DNA from: Cyclobacteriaceae bacterium
Lineage (GTDB): Bacteria; Bacteroidota; Bacteroidia; Cytophagales; Cyclobacteriaceae
Assembly: GCA_023151255.1 (NCBI GenBank)
Contig: JAKLJG010000003.1
Location: forward strand, 248,001 to 312,000
Direction: 5' to 3'
DNA: 64,000 bases
The notes beneath the pieces are model-generated. The model was not told where the DNA came from, searched no databases, and worked only from the letters and a program-made list of their open reading frames with translations. The translations under genes were made by a program, and so were the position numbers. Below, in pieces: positions 51,397 to 59,544 of the stretch (positions are counted from its first letter, which is position 1; every line of letters begins with the position of its first letter).

Positions 51397-52954
51397 TTTC
51401 AAAGAGGATGTTGAACCGGAAGTCGAATGGATTAAAAAGTTGAATCAGTTTGTTAATAAACTGTGGGTCGGTTTGAAAAAAGTTCAGGAAGTTATCGGTA
51501 CGCTCCTGTAAGCCACCATTCGGAAAAAGGGAATCTTTCAATTCTTCTACCTGCCGTAGCCGGTCGGCCTGCCTGCGTTTTTCAGCGCGCAGTAATTTCT
51601 GCTCAATCTTTTCCAAACTGTTTAAGGCCCGTTTGGTTTCTGCGGCCACCATGGGAGCCAGGGTCTTATCCAGCATGGCCGCATGCTCTTTTATGGCATT
51701 GAAATGATCTACAATGGCCTGCTTTTCACCGTTTAACTGAATTTTTTGCGTGGCAAATTTAATTGCCGTCTGGTTTAGCAGGGCTGACTTTTCTTTGAAT
51801 AGGTCGATTACATCGATACCCGTTTTTTGAAGTTTACGGTATAGTTCATGCTTTATAAAAAGGGCAAAATTTCTGGGCAGTAAAACCGGAAAAGGCAGGT
51901 TATAATAATCGAATACGCTTTTAAACTGAAGCCAGTACACCAGTTCGGCAGGCCCGCCCACGTATGCCAGGTTGGGCAGTATCATTTCCTGATACAAAGG
52001 CCTCAGGCAAACATTCGGACTGAATTTTTCGGGAGATTCCTGGACGAGTTTTTCAATCTCGGCCTTTGTAAACGATAGCGCGGTATCCACAACACTATAC
52101 CGGTCGCCTGATTTTTCAATGCGACTCCTCAACCCTTCATCGAGGTAAAAAAGATTTATCTCCCGGCAAAATACCTGAGGTTTGTAACCACCTTGCTCCA
52201 GTTTGCTATTGGTCTGGTCAACCAGATTTTTAGCGGAATGATTAATCAGATCATCCGTAATAACCGGTGAAAAAAGTTTTTTTAATTCGTGGTCATCTCC
52301 GTCAATAACCACAAGCCCGTACTCGCCAAACAACGCGTTCACATAAAAGCGTACGGCATCACTGAGTTTTTTAAACCGGGTGTACGCTTCTTTAAACAGG
52401 GCAATGTCTCCGGGAATTTCCGAAAGCAAGGCCTTCAATTCGGTTGTTGTAAACCGGCCCACCGCTCCTTGTTGCGAAGTTTGCCAGGTATATTTTTTAC
52501 CGTACAACCTGAAGGATTTGATTTCATCGTAATCATGGTCTTCCGAGGCCATCCAGTACACAGGCACAAACCGATAATCGGGGTACGCTGCTGAGAGTTT
52601 TTTACAGGAATTGATTACTGTAACGATTTTATAGATGAAGTATAACGGCCCTGTAAAAATATTAAGCTGATGGCCGGTGGTTATTGTAAAGGTTTTTTTA
52701 TCAGCCAGGTGTTGAATATTCTGTTTTACCGGTTCGGGAAGTTCAATGTATTTATACTGTTGGTTCAGGCTATCGACTAATACTTTCCGGCTCGCGGCCG
52801 GGAAGGATTGCTTCTGCGCGATTTGATTGACGAAGTTGTTAAGTGCTGGAAAGGAGTTATAAAACGGTCTTAATGATTCTTTTTGTCCGATATAATCCAG
52901 AAAGAACGGGGTGAATGCACCTGTGGATTCGAACGGTACCGGGTGAACAGTCAT
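51389..52954 (-). CDS. bshC: Bacillithiol biosynthesis cysteine-adding enzyme BshC
   Basis: The 521-residue enzyme adds cysteine to GlcN-malate, the final step of bacillithiol synthesis. It is recognised by the N-terminal FFLDYIGQKESLRPFY pattern, the central nucleotide-fold motifs ITTGHQLNIFTGPLYFIYK and VYWMASEDHDYDEI (about residues 93-145), the NLAYVGGPAELVYWLQ segment (about 330-345) and the coiled-coil near residues 430-480. bshA and bshB are outside the window. Together with ytxJ at 33312 it shows the thiol buffer of this organism is bacillithiol rather than glutathione. Confidence 0.92.
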   Translation of the reverse strand: MTVHPVPFESTGAFTPFFLDYIGQKESLRPFYNSFPALNNFVNQIAQKQSFPAASRKVLVDSLNQQYKYIELPEPVKQNIQHLADKKTFTITTGHQLNIFTGPLYFIYKIVTVINSCKKLSAAYPDYRFVPVYWMASEDHDYDEIKSFRLYGKKYTWQTSQQGAVGRFTTTELKALLSEIPGDIALFKEAYTRFKKLSDAVRFYVNALFGEYGLVVIDGDDHELKKLFSPVITDDLINHSAKNLVDQTNSKLEQGGYKPQVFCREINLFYLDEGLRSRIEKSGDRYSVVDTALSFTKAEIEKLVQESPEKFSPNVCLRPLYQEMILPNLAYVGGPAELVYWLQFKSVFDYYNLPFPVLLPRNFALFIKHELYRKLQKTGIDVIDLFKEKSALLNQTAIKFATQKIQLNGEKQAIVDHFNAIKEHAAMLDKTLAPMVAAETKRALNSLEKIEQKLLRAEKRRQADRLRQVEELKDSLFPNGGLQERTDNFLNFFQTDPQFINKLIQLFNPFDFRFNILFEND

Positions 52955-53037
52955 ATCAGCAACAACAAACCTTTAAACAAAGCATACGACAAATAACGCG
53001 TTTTTGACGGTAAGGTTAAATGAAATTACACAGGCGT

Positions 53038-54348
53038 TTATACAGCTATTCCGTGCAAATCAAAATCGGTGGCTGAGGTTATCTTAACCGGCACAAAATC
53101 GCCAATTCGAAGGTATCCTGCTGTGGCATCAATAATTACTTCGTTATCCACTTCGGGCGAATCGAATTCGGTACGACCTATAAAACTTCCGCCTTCCTTC
53201 CGGTCAATTAATACCTTGTAGGTTTTACCCACTTTCTGCTGGTTAAGTTCGTACGATATCCCCTGCTGTAATTCCATTACTGCATCAGCCCGCTGTTGTT
53301 TTGTTTCATCGGGCACATCATCGTTCATGGAATAAGCATGCGTATTCTCCTCATGCGAGTAAGTAAAAACCCCCAGGCGGTCGAAACGGGATTTTTCCAC
53401 GAAGTCCATCATTTCCTCAAAGTCTTTCTCTGTTTCACCAGGGTGGCCTGTTATGAGGGTGGTGCGTATGGCAATGCCCGGAACTTTTGCGCGAATGGTT
53501 TGAAGCAACTGTTCAGTTTTTTCGCGCGTGGTTCCCCTGCGCATGCGTTCAAGCATGTTGGTACTGCCATGTTGCAAAGGAATATCCAGGTATTTGCAGA
53601 TGGTGCTGCGCTGGGCCATCACATCAAGCACATCCATCGGAAAGCCGGTTGGGAAGGCGTAATGCAGGCGAATCCATTCAATACCTTCCACATCGGCCAG
53701 TTGGTTGAGCAGTTCGGCCAGGTTTCTTTTTTTGTAAAGGTCCAGTCCGTAATAGGTCGAGTCCTGGGCAATTAGCAGCAACTCTTTGGTGCCGCCCTTA
53801 GCCAGGTTTTGCGCTTCTTTTACCAATTCTTCAATCGGGCGCGATACATGCCTGCCCCGCATTATGGGAATAGCACAAAACGAACAGGGTCGGTCGCAGC
53901 CTTCTGAAATTTTCAGGTACGCATAATGGCCTGGATTGGTCAGTATCCGCTCACCTACCAGTTCCTGTTTGTAATCGGCCTTAAATTGTTTAAGCAGGCG
54001 TGAAAGATCGCGCGTACCGAACCAGGCATCTACTTCAGGAATCTCTTTTTCCAAATCATCCTTGTAGCGTTGCGACAAGCATCCGGTAACATATACTTTA
54101 TCCACCAGGCCCTCCTGCTTGGCATCAACGTAACGAAGAATCGTATCGATGGACTCCTGCTTGGCATTGTCGATAAAACCGCAGGTATTAATTACCACCA
54201 CGCTGGCATCGTCAGTGCCCGACTCATGAACAGCGTCAATGCCATTACCGCGCAGCTGGGTGAGCAGCACTTCTGAGTCAACCACATTTTTTGAACACCC
54301 CAGCGTTACAATATTGACTTTGGTGTTTTTATGCCCTTTGGTTTTCAC
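53038..54348 (-). CDS. rimO: Ribosomal protein S12 methylthiotransferase RimO
   Basis: From GTG 54348 the protein has 436 residues and methylthiolates an aspartate of S12. Order: UPF0004 domain with TLGCSKNVVDSEVL (Cys18 region), radical SAM domain with the CDRPCSFC cluster motif, and a C-terminal TRAM domain (about 370-436). GTG is chosen because homologues begin near KTKGHKNTKVNIVTLGCSKN and because TATTTTTG (54375-54368, minus) would place the transcript start near 54361, after the longer frame's start at 54393. In related genomes rimO usually follows ftsY; here a plus-strand gene pair separates them. Confidence 0.94.
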   Translation of the reverse strand: MKTKGHKNTKVNIVTLGCSKNVVDSEVLLTQLRGNGIDAVHESGTDDASVVVINTCGFIDNAKQESIDTILRYVDAKQEGLVDKVYVTGCLSQRYKDDLEKEIPEVDAWFGTRDLSRLLKQFKADYKQELVGERILTNPGHYAYLKISEGCDRPCSFCAIPIMRGRHVSRPIEELVKEAQNLAKGGTKELLLIAQDSTYYGLDLYKKRNLAELLNQLADVEGIEWIRLHYAFPTGFPMDVLDVMAQRSTICKYLDIPLQHGSTNMLERMRRGTTREKTEQLLQTIRAKVPGIAIRTTLITGHPGETEKDFEEMMDFVEKSRFDRLGVFTYSHEENTHAYSMNDDVPDETKQQRADAVMELQQGISYELNQQKVGKTYKVLIDRKEGGSFIGRTEFDSPEVDNEVIIDATAGYLRIGDFVPVKITSATDFDLHGIAV

Positions 54349-54367
54349 ACGATCCGGTTGAAGGCTG

Positions 54368-54375
54368 CAAAAATA
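54368..54375 (-). promoter_or_regulatory. Putative -7 element TATTTTTG for rimO
   Basis: The minus-strand TATTTTTG lies 19 bases upstream of GTG 54348 and settles the start: the longer frame would begin upstream of the transcript start. Confidence 0.5.
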
Positions 54376-54397
54376 CAAAAAATACAAGGGCACCGGG

Positions 54398-54427
54398 TTT
54401 GTGCGTTATACCGAAGGCGTATCTTTA
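54398..54427 (+). promoter_or_regulatory. Putative promoter TTTG-N18-TATCTTTA for the DUF6452 gene
   Basis: TTTG (54398-54401) and TATCTTTA (54420-54427) are separated by 18 bases, close to the Bacteroidota -33/-7 consensus. The expected start near 54431-54434 coincides with the GTG at 54434, so this mRNA may also be leaderless. Confidence 0.45.
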
Positions 54428-54433
54428 CGGATT

Positions 54434-54892
54434 GTGAGATTTGCCCGGCTTGCTTTTTTTATTGTTGTAGCTTCATCCTGCCTGGATGAAGCTGATTGCA
54501 TCCGTAATGCAGATACCGCGTTGGTGATTCAGTTCAAGCGACTGCTTGATGGGAAGAACGATACGCTGATTTTTTACCGTGTTGAAGCCACCGGCACCGA
54601 TAGTATTTTTTACGGCCAGAGCCCCGATGTGTTGGATACCCTTCGGGGAACTCCAATGATTTTATCGGTTAACCCCAATACACCGGTCACTTCGTTTTCT
54701 TTTTATCTGCCTGTACTGGAGTACTCGCTTTCTGTTGAATATGACAGATCAGCACGGTTTATCAGTGAAGATTGCGGTAGCGAAGTGAGCCTCAACAACC
54801 TCCGGATTTCGTTTACCGATTTTGATTCTGTTCGTGTTATTAACCCGATTTTAAGCACTGCCCGAACTGTAAACATTGAAATTTACCGCTAA
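54434..54892 (+). CDS. DUF6452-like lipoprotein
   Basis: From GTG 54434 the protein has 152 residues. This start gives MRFARLAFFIVVASSC, a compact lipoprotein signal with lipobox VASSC, which is better than the longer frame from 54401. The mature part (CLDEADCIRNADTALVIQFKR) and following beta-strands match my memory of DUF6452, small Bacteroidota lipoproteins of unknown function. The DUF6048-like gene starts inside its last codons, so the pair is translationally coupled. A periplasmic or outer-membrane complex of the two products is the natural inference. Confidence 0.7.
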   Translation: MRFARLAFFIVVASSCLDEADCIRNADTALVIQFKRLLDGKNDTLIFYRVEATGTDSIFYGQSPDVLDTLRGTPMILSVNPNTPVTSFSFYLPVLEYSLSVEYDRSARFISEDCGSEVSLNNLRISFTDFDSVRVINPILSTARTVNIEIYR

Positions 54893-55532
54893 CATATTGC
54901 TCGTTCTGCTTTCAGTAAACCTGCTTGCTCAAAAGGCCGATACAGTGGTGCGCGATTTCAGACCATCCGGTATCCGCATTGGGTATGATGTTTTCGGGAG
55001 TGCCTGGAGTGCGTTGGATAAAACCTATTTCGGCTTTGAAATGAGTGCCGATGTTGATTTTTACCGCTACTATCTTACGGTTGATGTTGGAAACTGGAAG
55101 CGGGATTTGACAAGTGATGCAGACCTGTACACCAACAACGGCAAGTATATGCGGATGGGCGTGGACGTGAATTTCTTAAAGAGAGATCCGGAACGGAACA
55201 TGTTCTTTATCGGGGCGCGCTACGGATGGGGAATATTTTCGGAAACATTGGTAAGGTCAACGGATGATCCCGTTTGGGGAATAAACACCGAAACTTTTAC
55301 CAATACCGACAGCCGGTCCTCGTGGTTTGAAGTGACTACCGGGCTTCGCGTGAAAATGTATAAATTTTTCTGGATGGGGTACACCATCCGCTATAAGTTT
55401 GGATTGAATACTTCCGGAACCGGTGAGTTGGTTCCTTACGATGTGCCGGGTTTTGGCAGTACGTTCAAGAGTTCTACCTGGGGTTTTAATTACCTGCTGT
55501 TGTTCAGAATACCGGTGAGGAAAGCGCACTAG
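54876..55532 (+). CDS. DUF6048-like outer-membrane barrel protein
   Basis: The 218-residue protein starts from TTG 54876, overlapping the DUF6452 gene by 17 bases, with a signal peptide MKFTANILLVLLSVNLLA. The mature sequence is a likely 8-strand barrel: SGIRIGYDVFGS, YFGFEMSADVDF, YYLTVDVGNWK, FFIGARYGWGIF, SSWFEVTTGLRV, and a final FNYLLLFRIPV. It resembles DUF6048, which commonly accompanies DUF6452. No function is known. It ends 2 bases from the convergent ftsY gene. No ATG is present near the N-terminus, so TTG is required. Confidence 0.72.
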   Translation: MKFTANILLVLLSVNLLAQKADTVVRDFRPSGIRIGYDVFGSAWSALDKTYFGFEMSADVDFYRYYLTVDVGNWKRDLTSDADLYTNNGKYMRMGVDVNFLKRDPERNMFFIGARYGWGIFSETLVRSTDDPVWGINTETFTNTDSRSSWFEVTTGLRVKMYKFFWMGYTIRYKFGLNTSGTGELVPYDVPGFGSTFKSSTWGFNYLLLFRIPVRKAH

Positions 55533-55534
55533 GC

Positions 55535-56488
55535 TTATCTACCCGCAAATAACGAGTCTACAAACTCGGCATTGTTAAAAACCTGCAGGTCGTCAACCTT
55601 TTCGCCAACGCCAATGTATTTCACCGGTATTTTAAATTCATCCGAAATGCCGATCACTACTCCGCCTTTCGCGGTGCCGTCAAGTTTCGTGATGGCTATG
55701 GCAGTTACATCGGTGGCCTTTGTAAACTCGCGTGCCTGGGTAACAGCATTCTGGCCGGTGCTGCCATCAAGCACCAGCAACACTTCGTGGGGGGCATCAG
55801 GAATAACCTTTTGAATCACGCGTCTGATTTTCGAAAGTTCATTCATCAGGTTGGTTTTGGTGTGTAGGCGGCCTGCTGTATCTATAATCACCACATCTGC
55901 TTTTTTTTCAAGACCTTCCTTCACGGCATCAAAGGCAACGGACGAGGGGTCGGTGTCCATGCCGCGGCTTACCACAGGTATACCGTTACGGTCGCCCCAA
56001 AGTTTCAGTTGGTCAACGGCCGCGGCACGAAAAGTGTCGGCTGCACCAAGCAGAACTGTTTTGCCCAACTTTTTATACTGAGCTGAAAGTTTGCCGATGG
56101 TGGTAGTTTTACCCACACCATTTACGCCCACCACCATAATCACATAAGGTTTGATGCCGGCCGGTAAATCAAAATCCTGCAAGGAAGCCGATTGGTTTTC
56201 AGCCAACAACGAAGCGATTTCTTCTTTCAGTATCCGGTTTAGTTCCGCTGTGCCCAGGTACTTATCTCGTGCCACGCGCTGCTGTATGCGTTCAATAATT
56301 TTTAATGTGGTGTCAACGCCAACATCGGAAGAGATGAGAATTTCCTCCAGGTTATCAAGCACGTCATCATCGACCGTGGATTTGCCGGCCACTGCTTTGC
56401 TGAGGCGCGTAAAAAAACTCTCGCTGGTTTTTTGCAAACCCTTGTTGAGCGATTCTTTTTTTTCTTTTGTAAAAAATCCAAAGGCCAT
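55535..56488 (-). CDS. ftsY: Signal recognition particle receptor FtsY
   Basis: The 317-residue GTPase docks ribosome-SRP complexes at the membrane for cotranslational insertion. It has a helical N domain (about 20-95), the P-loop GVNGVGKTTT (residues 121-130), DTFRAAAVDQLK, DTAGRLHTK and TKLDGTAKGG as the remaining GTPase elements. The acidic A domain of E. coli FtsY is absent; a short basic/amphipathic start (MAFGFFTKEKKESLNKG) replaces it, as in many non-proteobacterial homologues. It follows the rpmB-rpmG-DUF4295 group but is separated from it by a terminator. Confidence 0.96.
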   Translation of the reverse strand: MAFGFFTKEKKESLNKGLQKTSESFFTRLSKAVAGKSTVDDDVLDNLEEILISSDVGVDTTLKIIERIQQRVARDKYLGTAELNRILKEEIASLLAENQSASLQDFDLPAGIKPYVIMVVGVNGVGKTTTIGKLSAQYKKLGKTVLLGAADTFRAAAVDQLKLWGDRNGIPVVSRGMDTDPSSVAFDAVKEGLEKKADVVIIDTAGRLHTKTNLMNELSKIRRVIQKVIPDAPHEVLLVLDGSTGQNAVTQAREFTKATDVTAIAITKLDGTAKGGVVIGISDEFKIPVKYIGVGEKVDDLQVFNNAEFVDSLFAGR

Positions 56489-56502
56489 ACATGCAACTTA
56501 GT

Positions 56503-56539
56503 AAAAAAACGAACCCCTGCTCCGGAAGGAACAGGGGTT
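56503..56539 (-). terminator. Intrinsic terminator after the rpmB-rpmG-DUF4295 operon
   Basis: CAGGGGTT/AACCCCTG (56532-56539 with 56512-56519) form an 8-bp stem with a 12-base loop; on the minus strand it is followed by CGTTTTTTTAC. It lies between the DUF4295 gene and ftsY, so ftsY needs read-through or its own promoter. Confidence 0.75.
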
Positions 56540-56562
56540 TGAAAATGCTTTTACAAAACCGG

Positions 56563-56718
56563 TTATTTTTTGGCCAATGTTTCTTTAACCATTTCGGCCG
56601 GCACAATCTCTTCCCTAAAGGTGTAGGCACCGGTTTTTTCCGACTTGATGGCGCGAATCACTTTTGCGTAGTGCTTACCATCACCTTTCTTCAGTGTTGC
56701 AACAACTTTCTTTGCCAT
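56563..56718 (-). CDS. DUF4295 family small basic protein (ribosome-associated locus)
   Basis: The 51-residue ORF, read by hand because it is short, starts MAKKVVATLKKGDGKHYAKV and ends EMVKETLAKK. It is rich in lysine and matches DUF4295, a family encoded directly downstream of rpmB and rpmG in Bacteroidota. Its position and composition suggest a ribosome-associated protein, but no function is proven. It lies 2 bases after the rpmG stop, so it is in the same operon and ends at a strong terminator. Confidence 0.85.
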   Translation of the reverse strand: MAKKVVATLKKGDGKHYAKVIRAIKSEKTGAYTFREEIVPAEMVKETLAKK

Positions 56719-56720
56719 AG

Positions 56721-56903
56721 TTACTTAATTTCTTTGTGTAACGTATATTTTTTCAATACCGGGTTGTACTTCTTCAACTCCAGTCGCTCGGTGGTATTCT
56801 TGCGGTTTTTGGTGGTAATGTAACGACTCATGCCGGGCATGCCCGAAGCTTTGTGCTCGGTGCACTCCAATATTACCTGTACGCGGTTGCCTTTCTTTGC
56901 CAT
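56721..56903 (-). CDS. rpmG: 50S ribosomal protein L33
   Basis: The 60-residue protein [18 protein letters not shown]... contains [20 protein letters not shown] and [12 protein letters not shown], the L33 signature. Only one cysteine is left of the zinc-binding pairs in the C+ form, so this is the zinc-free type. It is the middle gene of rpmB-rpmG-DUF4295. Confidence 0.95.
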   Translation of the reverse strand: MAKKGNRVQVILECTEHKASGMPGMSRYITTKNRKNTTERLELKKYNPVLKKYTLHKEIK

Positions 56904-56919
56904 GTTCGTAATTGATTAT

Positions 56920-57159
56920 TTATGCTACAACCCTTTTCTGGGCTTTGGCTTCCTTTAATACGGCTGTAATACCGTGCTTATTAATGGTTTTAATGGCCTT
57001 GGTCGATACCTTCAGGGTTATCCAGCGGTTTTCTTCCGGCAGGAAGAAGCGCTTTTTCTGAAGGTTCGGATAAAACCTGCGCTTGGTTTTGTTATTCGCG
57101 TGGGAAACGTTGTTTCCTACCCGCGGCCGTTTTCCGGTTATTTCGCAAACTCGTGCCAT
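56920..57159 (-). CDS. rpmB: 50S ribosomal protein L28
   Basis: The 79-residue protein starts [34 protein letters not shown], the L28 signature, with no zinc CxxC pair (the zinc-free form except for one Cys). It is the first gene of the rpmB-rpmG-DUF4295 operon. GATATTTG-like sequence about 55 bases upstream is a weak promoter candidate. Confidence 0.96.
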   Translation of the reverse strand: MARVCEITGKRPRVGNNVSHANNKTKRRFYPNLQKKRFFLPEENRWITLKVSTKAIKTINKHGITAVLKEAKAQKRVVA

Positions 57160-57286
57160 TGCCTTTGTGCTTTATTCTTAAAAAAGGACTGCAAATATCG
57201 GGAAAACCGGCCCAAATCTCCAAGCCCTGTACAAAATTAGGTTTCGGGCCGTAATTCACCCCCCAATTTCGCTTTAGAAATGGTTT

Positions 57287-59491
57287 TCAGCGTATAATCA
57301 CCCTGCGCGCGTACGATTTACCCCTGATGATGAACCTAAAGATGTATAACCCTGCCTTAAGCTCGCCTGTTTCAAACCGGTAGGATTGGTAGGCATTGAG
57401 GTATAGCGGAGTACCAACCTGCTGGCCTGTTGAGCTTATTATATAAACCTGGGCGGGTCGATCAACCTGGATGTTAATAACCGCAGACAAATCGGTAACA
57501 ACCGGATTGGGGTAAATTTCAATTTGTGGTGCATCCGGCAACAGAGTGGTTTCATCATGTTTCAAAATGTGAATTCCACCTGTAATGTTACCAACCACAA
57601 GGGTAGGCTTGTCTGTATTGAAAAGATTAACAACTGCCGGCCAGGTTCGACCCCCCAGATTTTGGGGTTGGTATTGTTCACTTAGTTCGTTATAAACAAT
57701 GTTACGGATGGCGGGCTCTGCTGCCGTGGCTTCTTTGAAATTACTAACAACACCCAATTGCCCGGTTTGATCACCGATGATTAAGTCGGGGTTGCCGTCA
57801 TTGTCCAGATCGCCAACAGCGCAGGCGAGGTTTTGCCTTAATACACTGGATCCTAATCCAAGGAATGCGGTATTGATTAGGGTAAATGCAGGCGAAGCTA
57901 ATGTGCCGGTATTTTCCCAATACTGCAGGGCACCGTTTGATTTGCCTACAAGCAGATCGGGTTTGGAATCGTTGTTGACATAAACAACCGAAACGTTTTC
58001 GTTGGCAAAGATGGGGAAGTTAAGCGACTGGACATCGGCTGCATTGATTTGCAAACCGATGTTAGCCGTGTTGGGAATGAAGTACAGGTTGGTACTGAGA
58101 CCGAACTGGTTTGAAGCGGTAAACACCAGGTCGGACCGGGCATCGCCATTCATATCGGCAAAGGTGAGTTTAATATTGGTGAAGTTCAGGAAAGAAATGC
58201 CGGCATAGTTATCCGTACTTAATGCAAATACAGGTTCGTTACGTGTACCGGCATTTTCAAAAAAAGCAACAGATGCACGACCATTGTGTGCATAGTTGCC
58301 GATGAACAGATCAAAATCACCATCACCATCGGCATCAAAAAAGGCCGGCACAGCGTTATCGCCAACGTCAATCATGTTAGCCTGCAGAAAGTTTGGCGAT
58401 TGAAAACTAAACTGCGGCAGTTGGTTAGTGCCGGTGTTTTTATAAAACCACAATGTTTCCTTCAGGTTGGTAAAGGTTGATTCCCGGTAAAAGATATTGG
58501 GTATTGCAAGCATGTCGGTAATGCCATCGCCATCGACATCTTCGAAGTAAACCGTTGGATAGGGAAAGGCCGCAATCGGATTGGCTACAGGAAAAGCGGT
58601 AGCGGTTGTAACCAGGGGGCTGGTATTATTCCCTTCGTTAATAAGTTGGTAAACCCTGAAGCAATCGGATTCGGAAAAAAGCAAATCCTGGTCGCCATCA
58701 TTATCCAAATCGCGGGCTACCAGGCTTTTGCCTCCTGCATGGTTCTGCCGGCCGCCCGAAGAACAGGATTCGTTATTAAAAGCAAATTCACCACAGGTGC
58801 ATTCGGTTACACCGCCCCAGGTTTGGGTGATGCGTTCAAAGTCAAGTGAGTCGCAGGTGCCGTAACGTTCTATGCTGAAGTTTCTATGAAACTCGATGGT
58901 GCCTGCGCCCACAAATTTTACGTTGAAAATATCGAGGTCACCATCGCCATCGGCATCGCTAATGGAAGGCAGGTCGTCAAAATTAAGCTGTAGGTTTACT
59001 TTGTTGGTAAAGCCTTTGGTAAGTAAGACGGTGCTTTTGGTGCTAAAGCCGGTATCGAATAAGAAGAGTTCCCATGCCGGGGGGTGCCCGGGGGGAGAAC
59101 TATTTTTGTAAACCTTGATGCCCAGCACATCGCCCGTGAACAGATCTTTTTTGCCATCGCAGTTAAAATCGCGCAACAGTACCCAATTGGTTATTCCTTC
59201 CGGGAAATAGGCTTCGTACGCTGGTGCATATACATAGCGGTTATCCGTTTTCAGAAATGTCAATATTCTGCCTGCCATCCGGTCGTACAAGGCAAGATCA
59301 TCAATGCCATCCTGATTCAAATCGATGGTATTGAACTGGCCGGCATTAAAGCCCCCGGCCCACGCCAGGCTGAGTGTATCGCTGTTAAGTAGCACCGGAA
59401 TGCTGCTGTCCAGCCGATAGGTAAACTGGGCCAGTAAGCCTGCAGGGAGCAGGTAAATGAGAGCAATTTGTACAAGCAAACTTTTTTTCAT
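57287..59491 (-). CDS. Secreted FG-GAP/VCBS repeat protein with type IX secretion C-terminal domain
   Basis: From ATG 59491 the protein has 734 residues with a signal peptide (MKKSLLVQIALIYLLPAGLLAQ). It contains several FG-GAP/VCBS-type calcium-binding repeats with D-x-D-x-D-G-x-x-D cores: DLNQDGIDDLALYDR, DADGDGDLDIFN, DLDNDGDQDLLF, DVDGDGITDML, DADGDGDFDLFIGN, DLDNDGNPDLIIGD. The last 75 residues (IEIYPNPVVTD onward, ending KSYARRVIIR) form the type A sorting domain for T9SS export and surface attachment. It is probably a large surface propeller protein for adhesion or matrix; no catalytic domain is seen. Confidence 0.88.
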   Translation of the reverse strand: MKKSLLVQIALIYLLPAGLLAQFTYRLDSSIPVLLNSDTLSLAWAGGFNAGQFNTIDLNQDGIDDLALYDRMAGRILTFLKTDNRYVYAPAYEAYFPEGITNWVLLRDFNCDGKKDLFTGDVLGIKVYKNSSPPGHPPAWELFLFDTGFSTKSTVLLTKGFTNKVNLQLNFDDLPSISDADGDGDLDIFNVKFVGAGTIEFHRNFSIERYGTCDSLDFERITQTWGGVTECTCGEFAFNNESCSSGGRQNHAGGKSLVARDLDNDGDQDLLFSESDCFRVYQLINEGNNTSPLVTTATAFPVANPIAAFPYPTVYFEDVDGDGITDMLAIPNIFYRESTFTNLKETLWFYKNTGTNQLPQFSFQSPNFLQANMIDVGDNAVPAFFDADGDGDFDLFIGNYAHNGRASVAFFENAGTRNEPVFALSTDNYAGISFLNFTNIKLTFADMNGDARSDLVFTASNQFGLSTNLYFIPNTANIGLQINAADVQSLNFPIFANENVSVVYVNNDSKPDLLVGKSNGALQYWENTGTLASPAFTLINTAFLGLGSSVLRQNLACAVGDLDNDGNPDLIIGDQTGQLGVVSNFKEATAAEPAIRNIVYNELSEQYQPQNLGGRTWPAVVNLFNTDKPTLVVGNITGGIHILKHDETTLLPDAPQIEIYPNPVVTDLSAVINIQVDRPAQVYIISSTGQQVGTPLYLNAYQSYRFETGELKAGLYIFRFIIRGKSYARRVIIR

Positions 59492-59544
59492 GCAGTACGA
59501 GTGCAGGCCCAACGGCTACTGTTATCTTGGCAGGTAAGATAACG

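Noticed and set aside
59081-59100. G-run/C-run segment in the FG-GAP gene as another copy of the ileS palindromic element
   Set aside because: It lacks the shared TACACC / GGTGTT ends and encodes an ordinary Pro/Gly loop.
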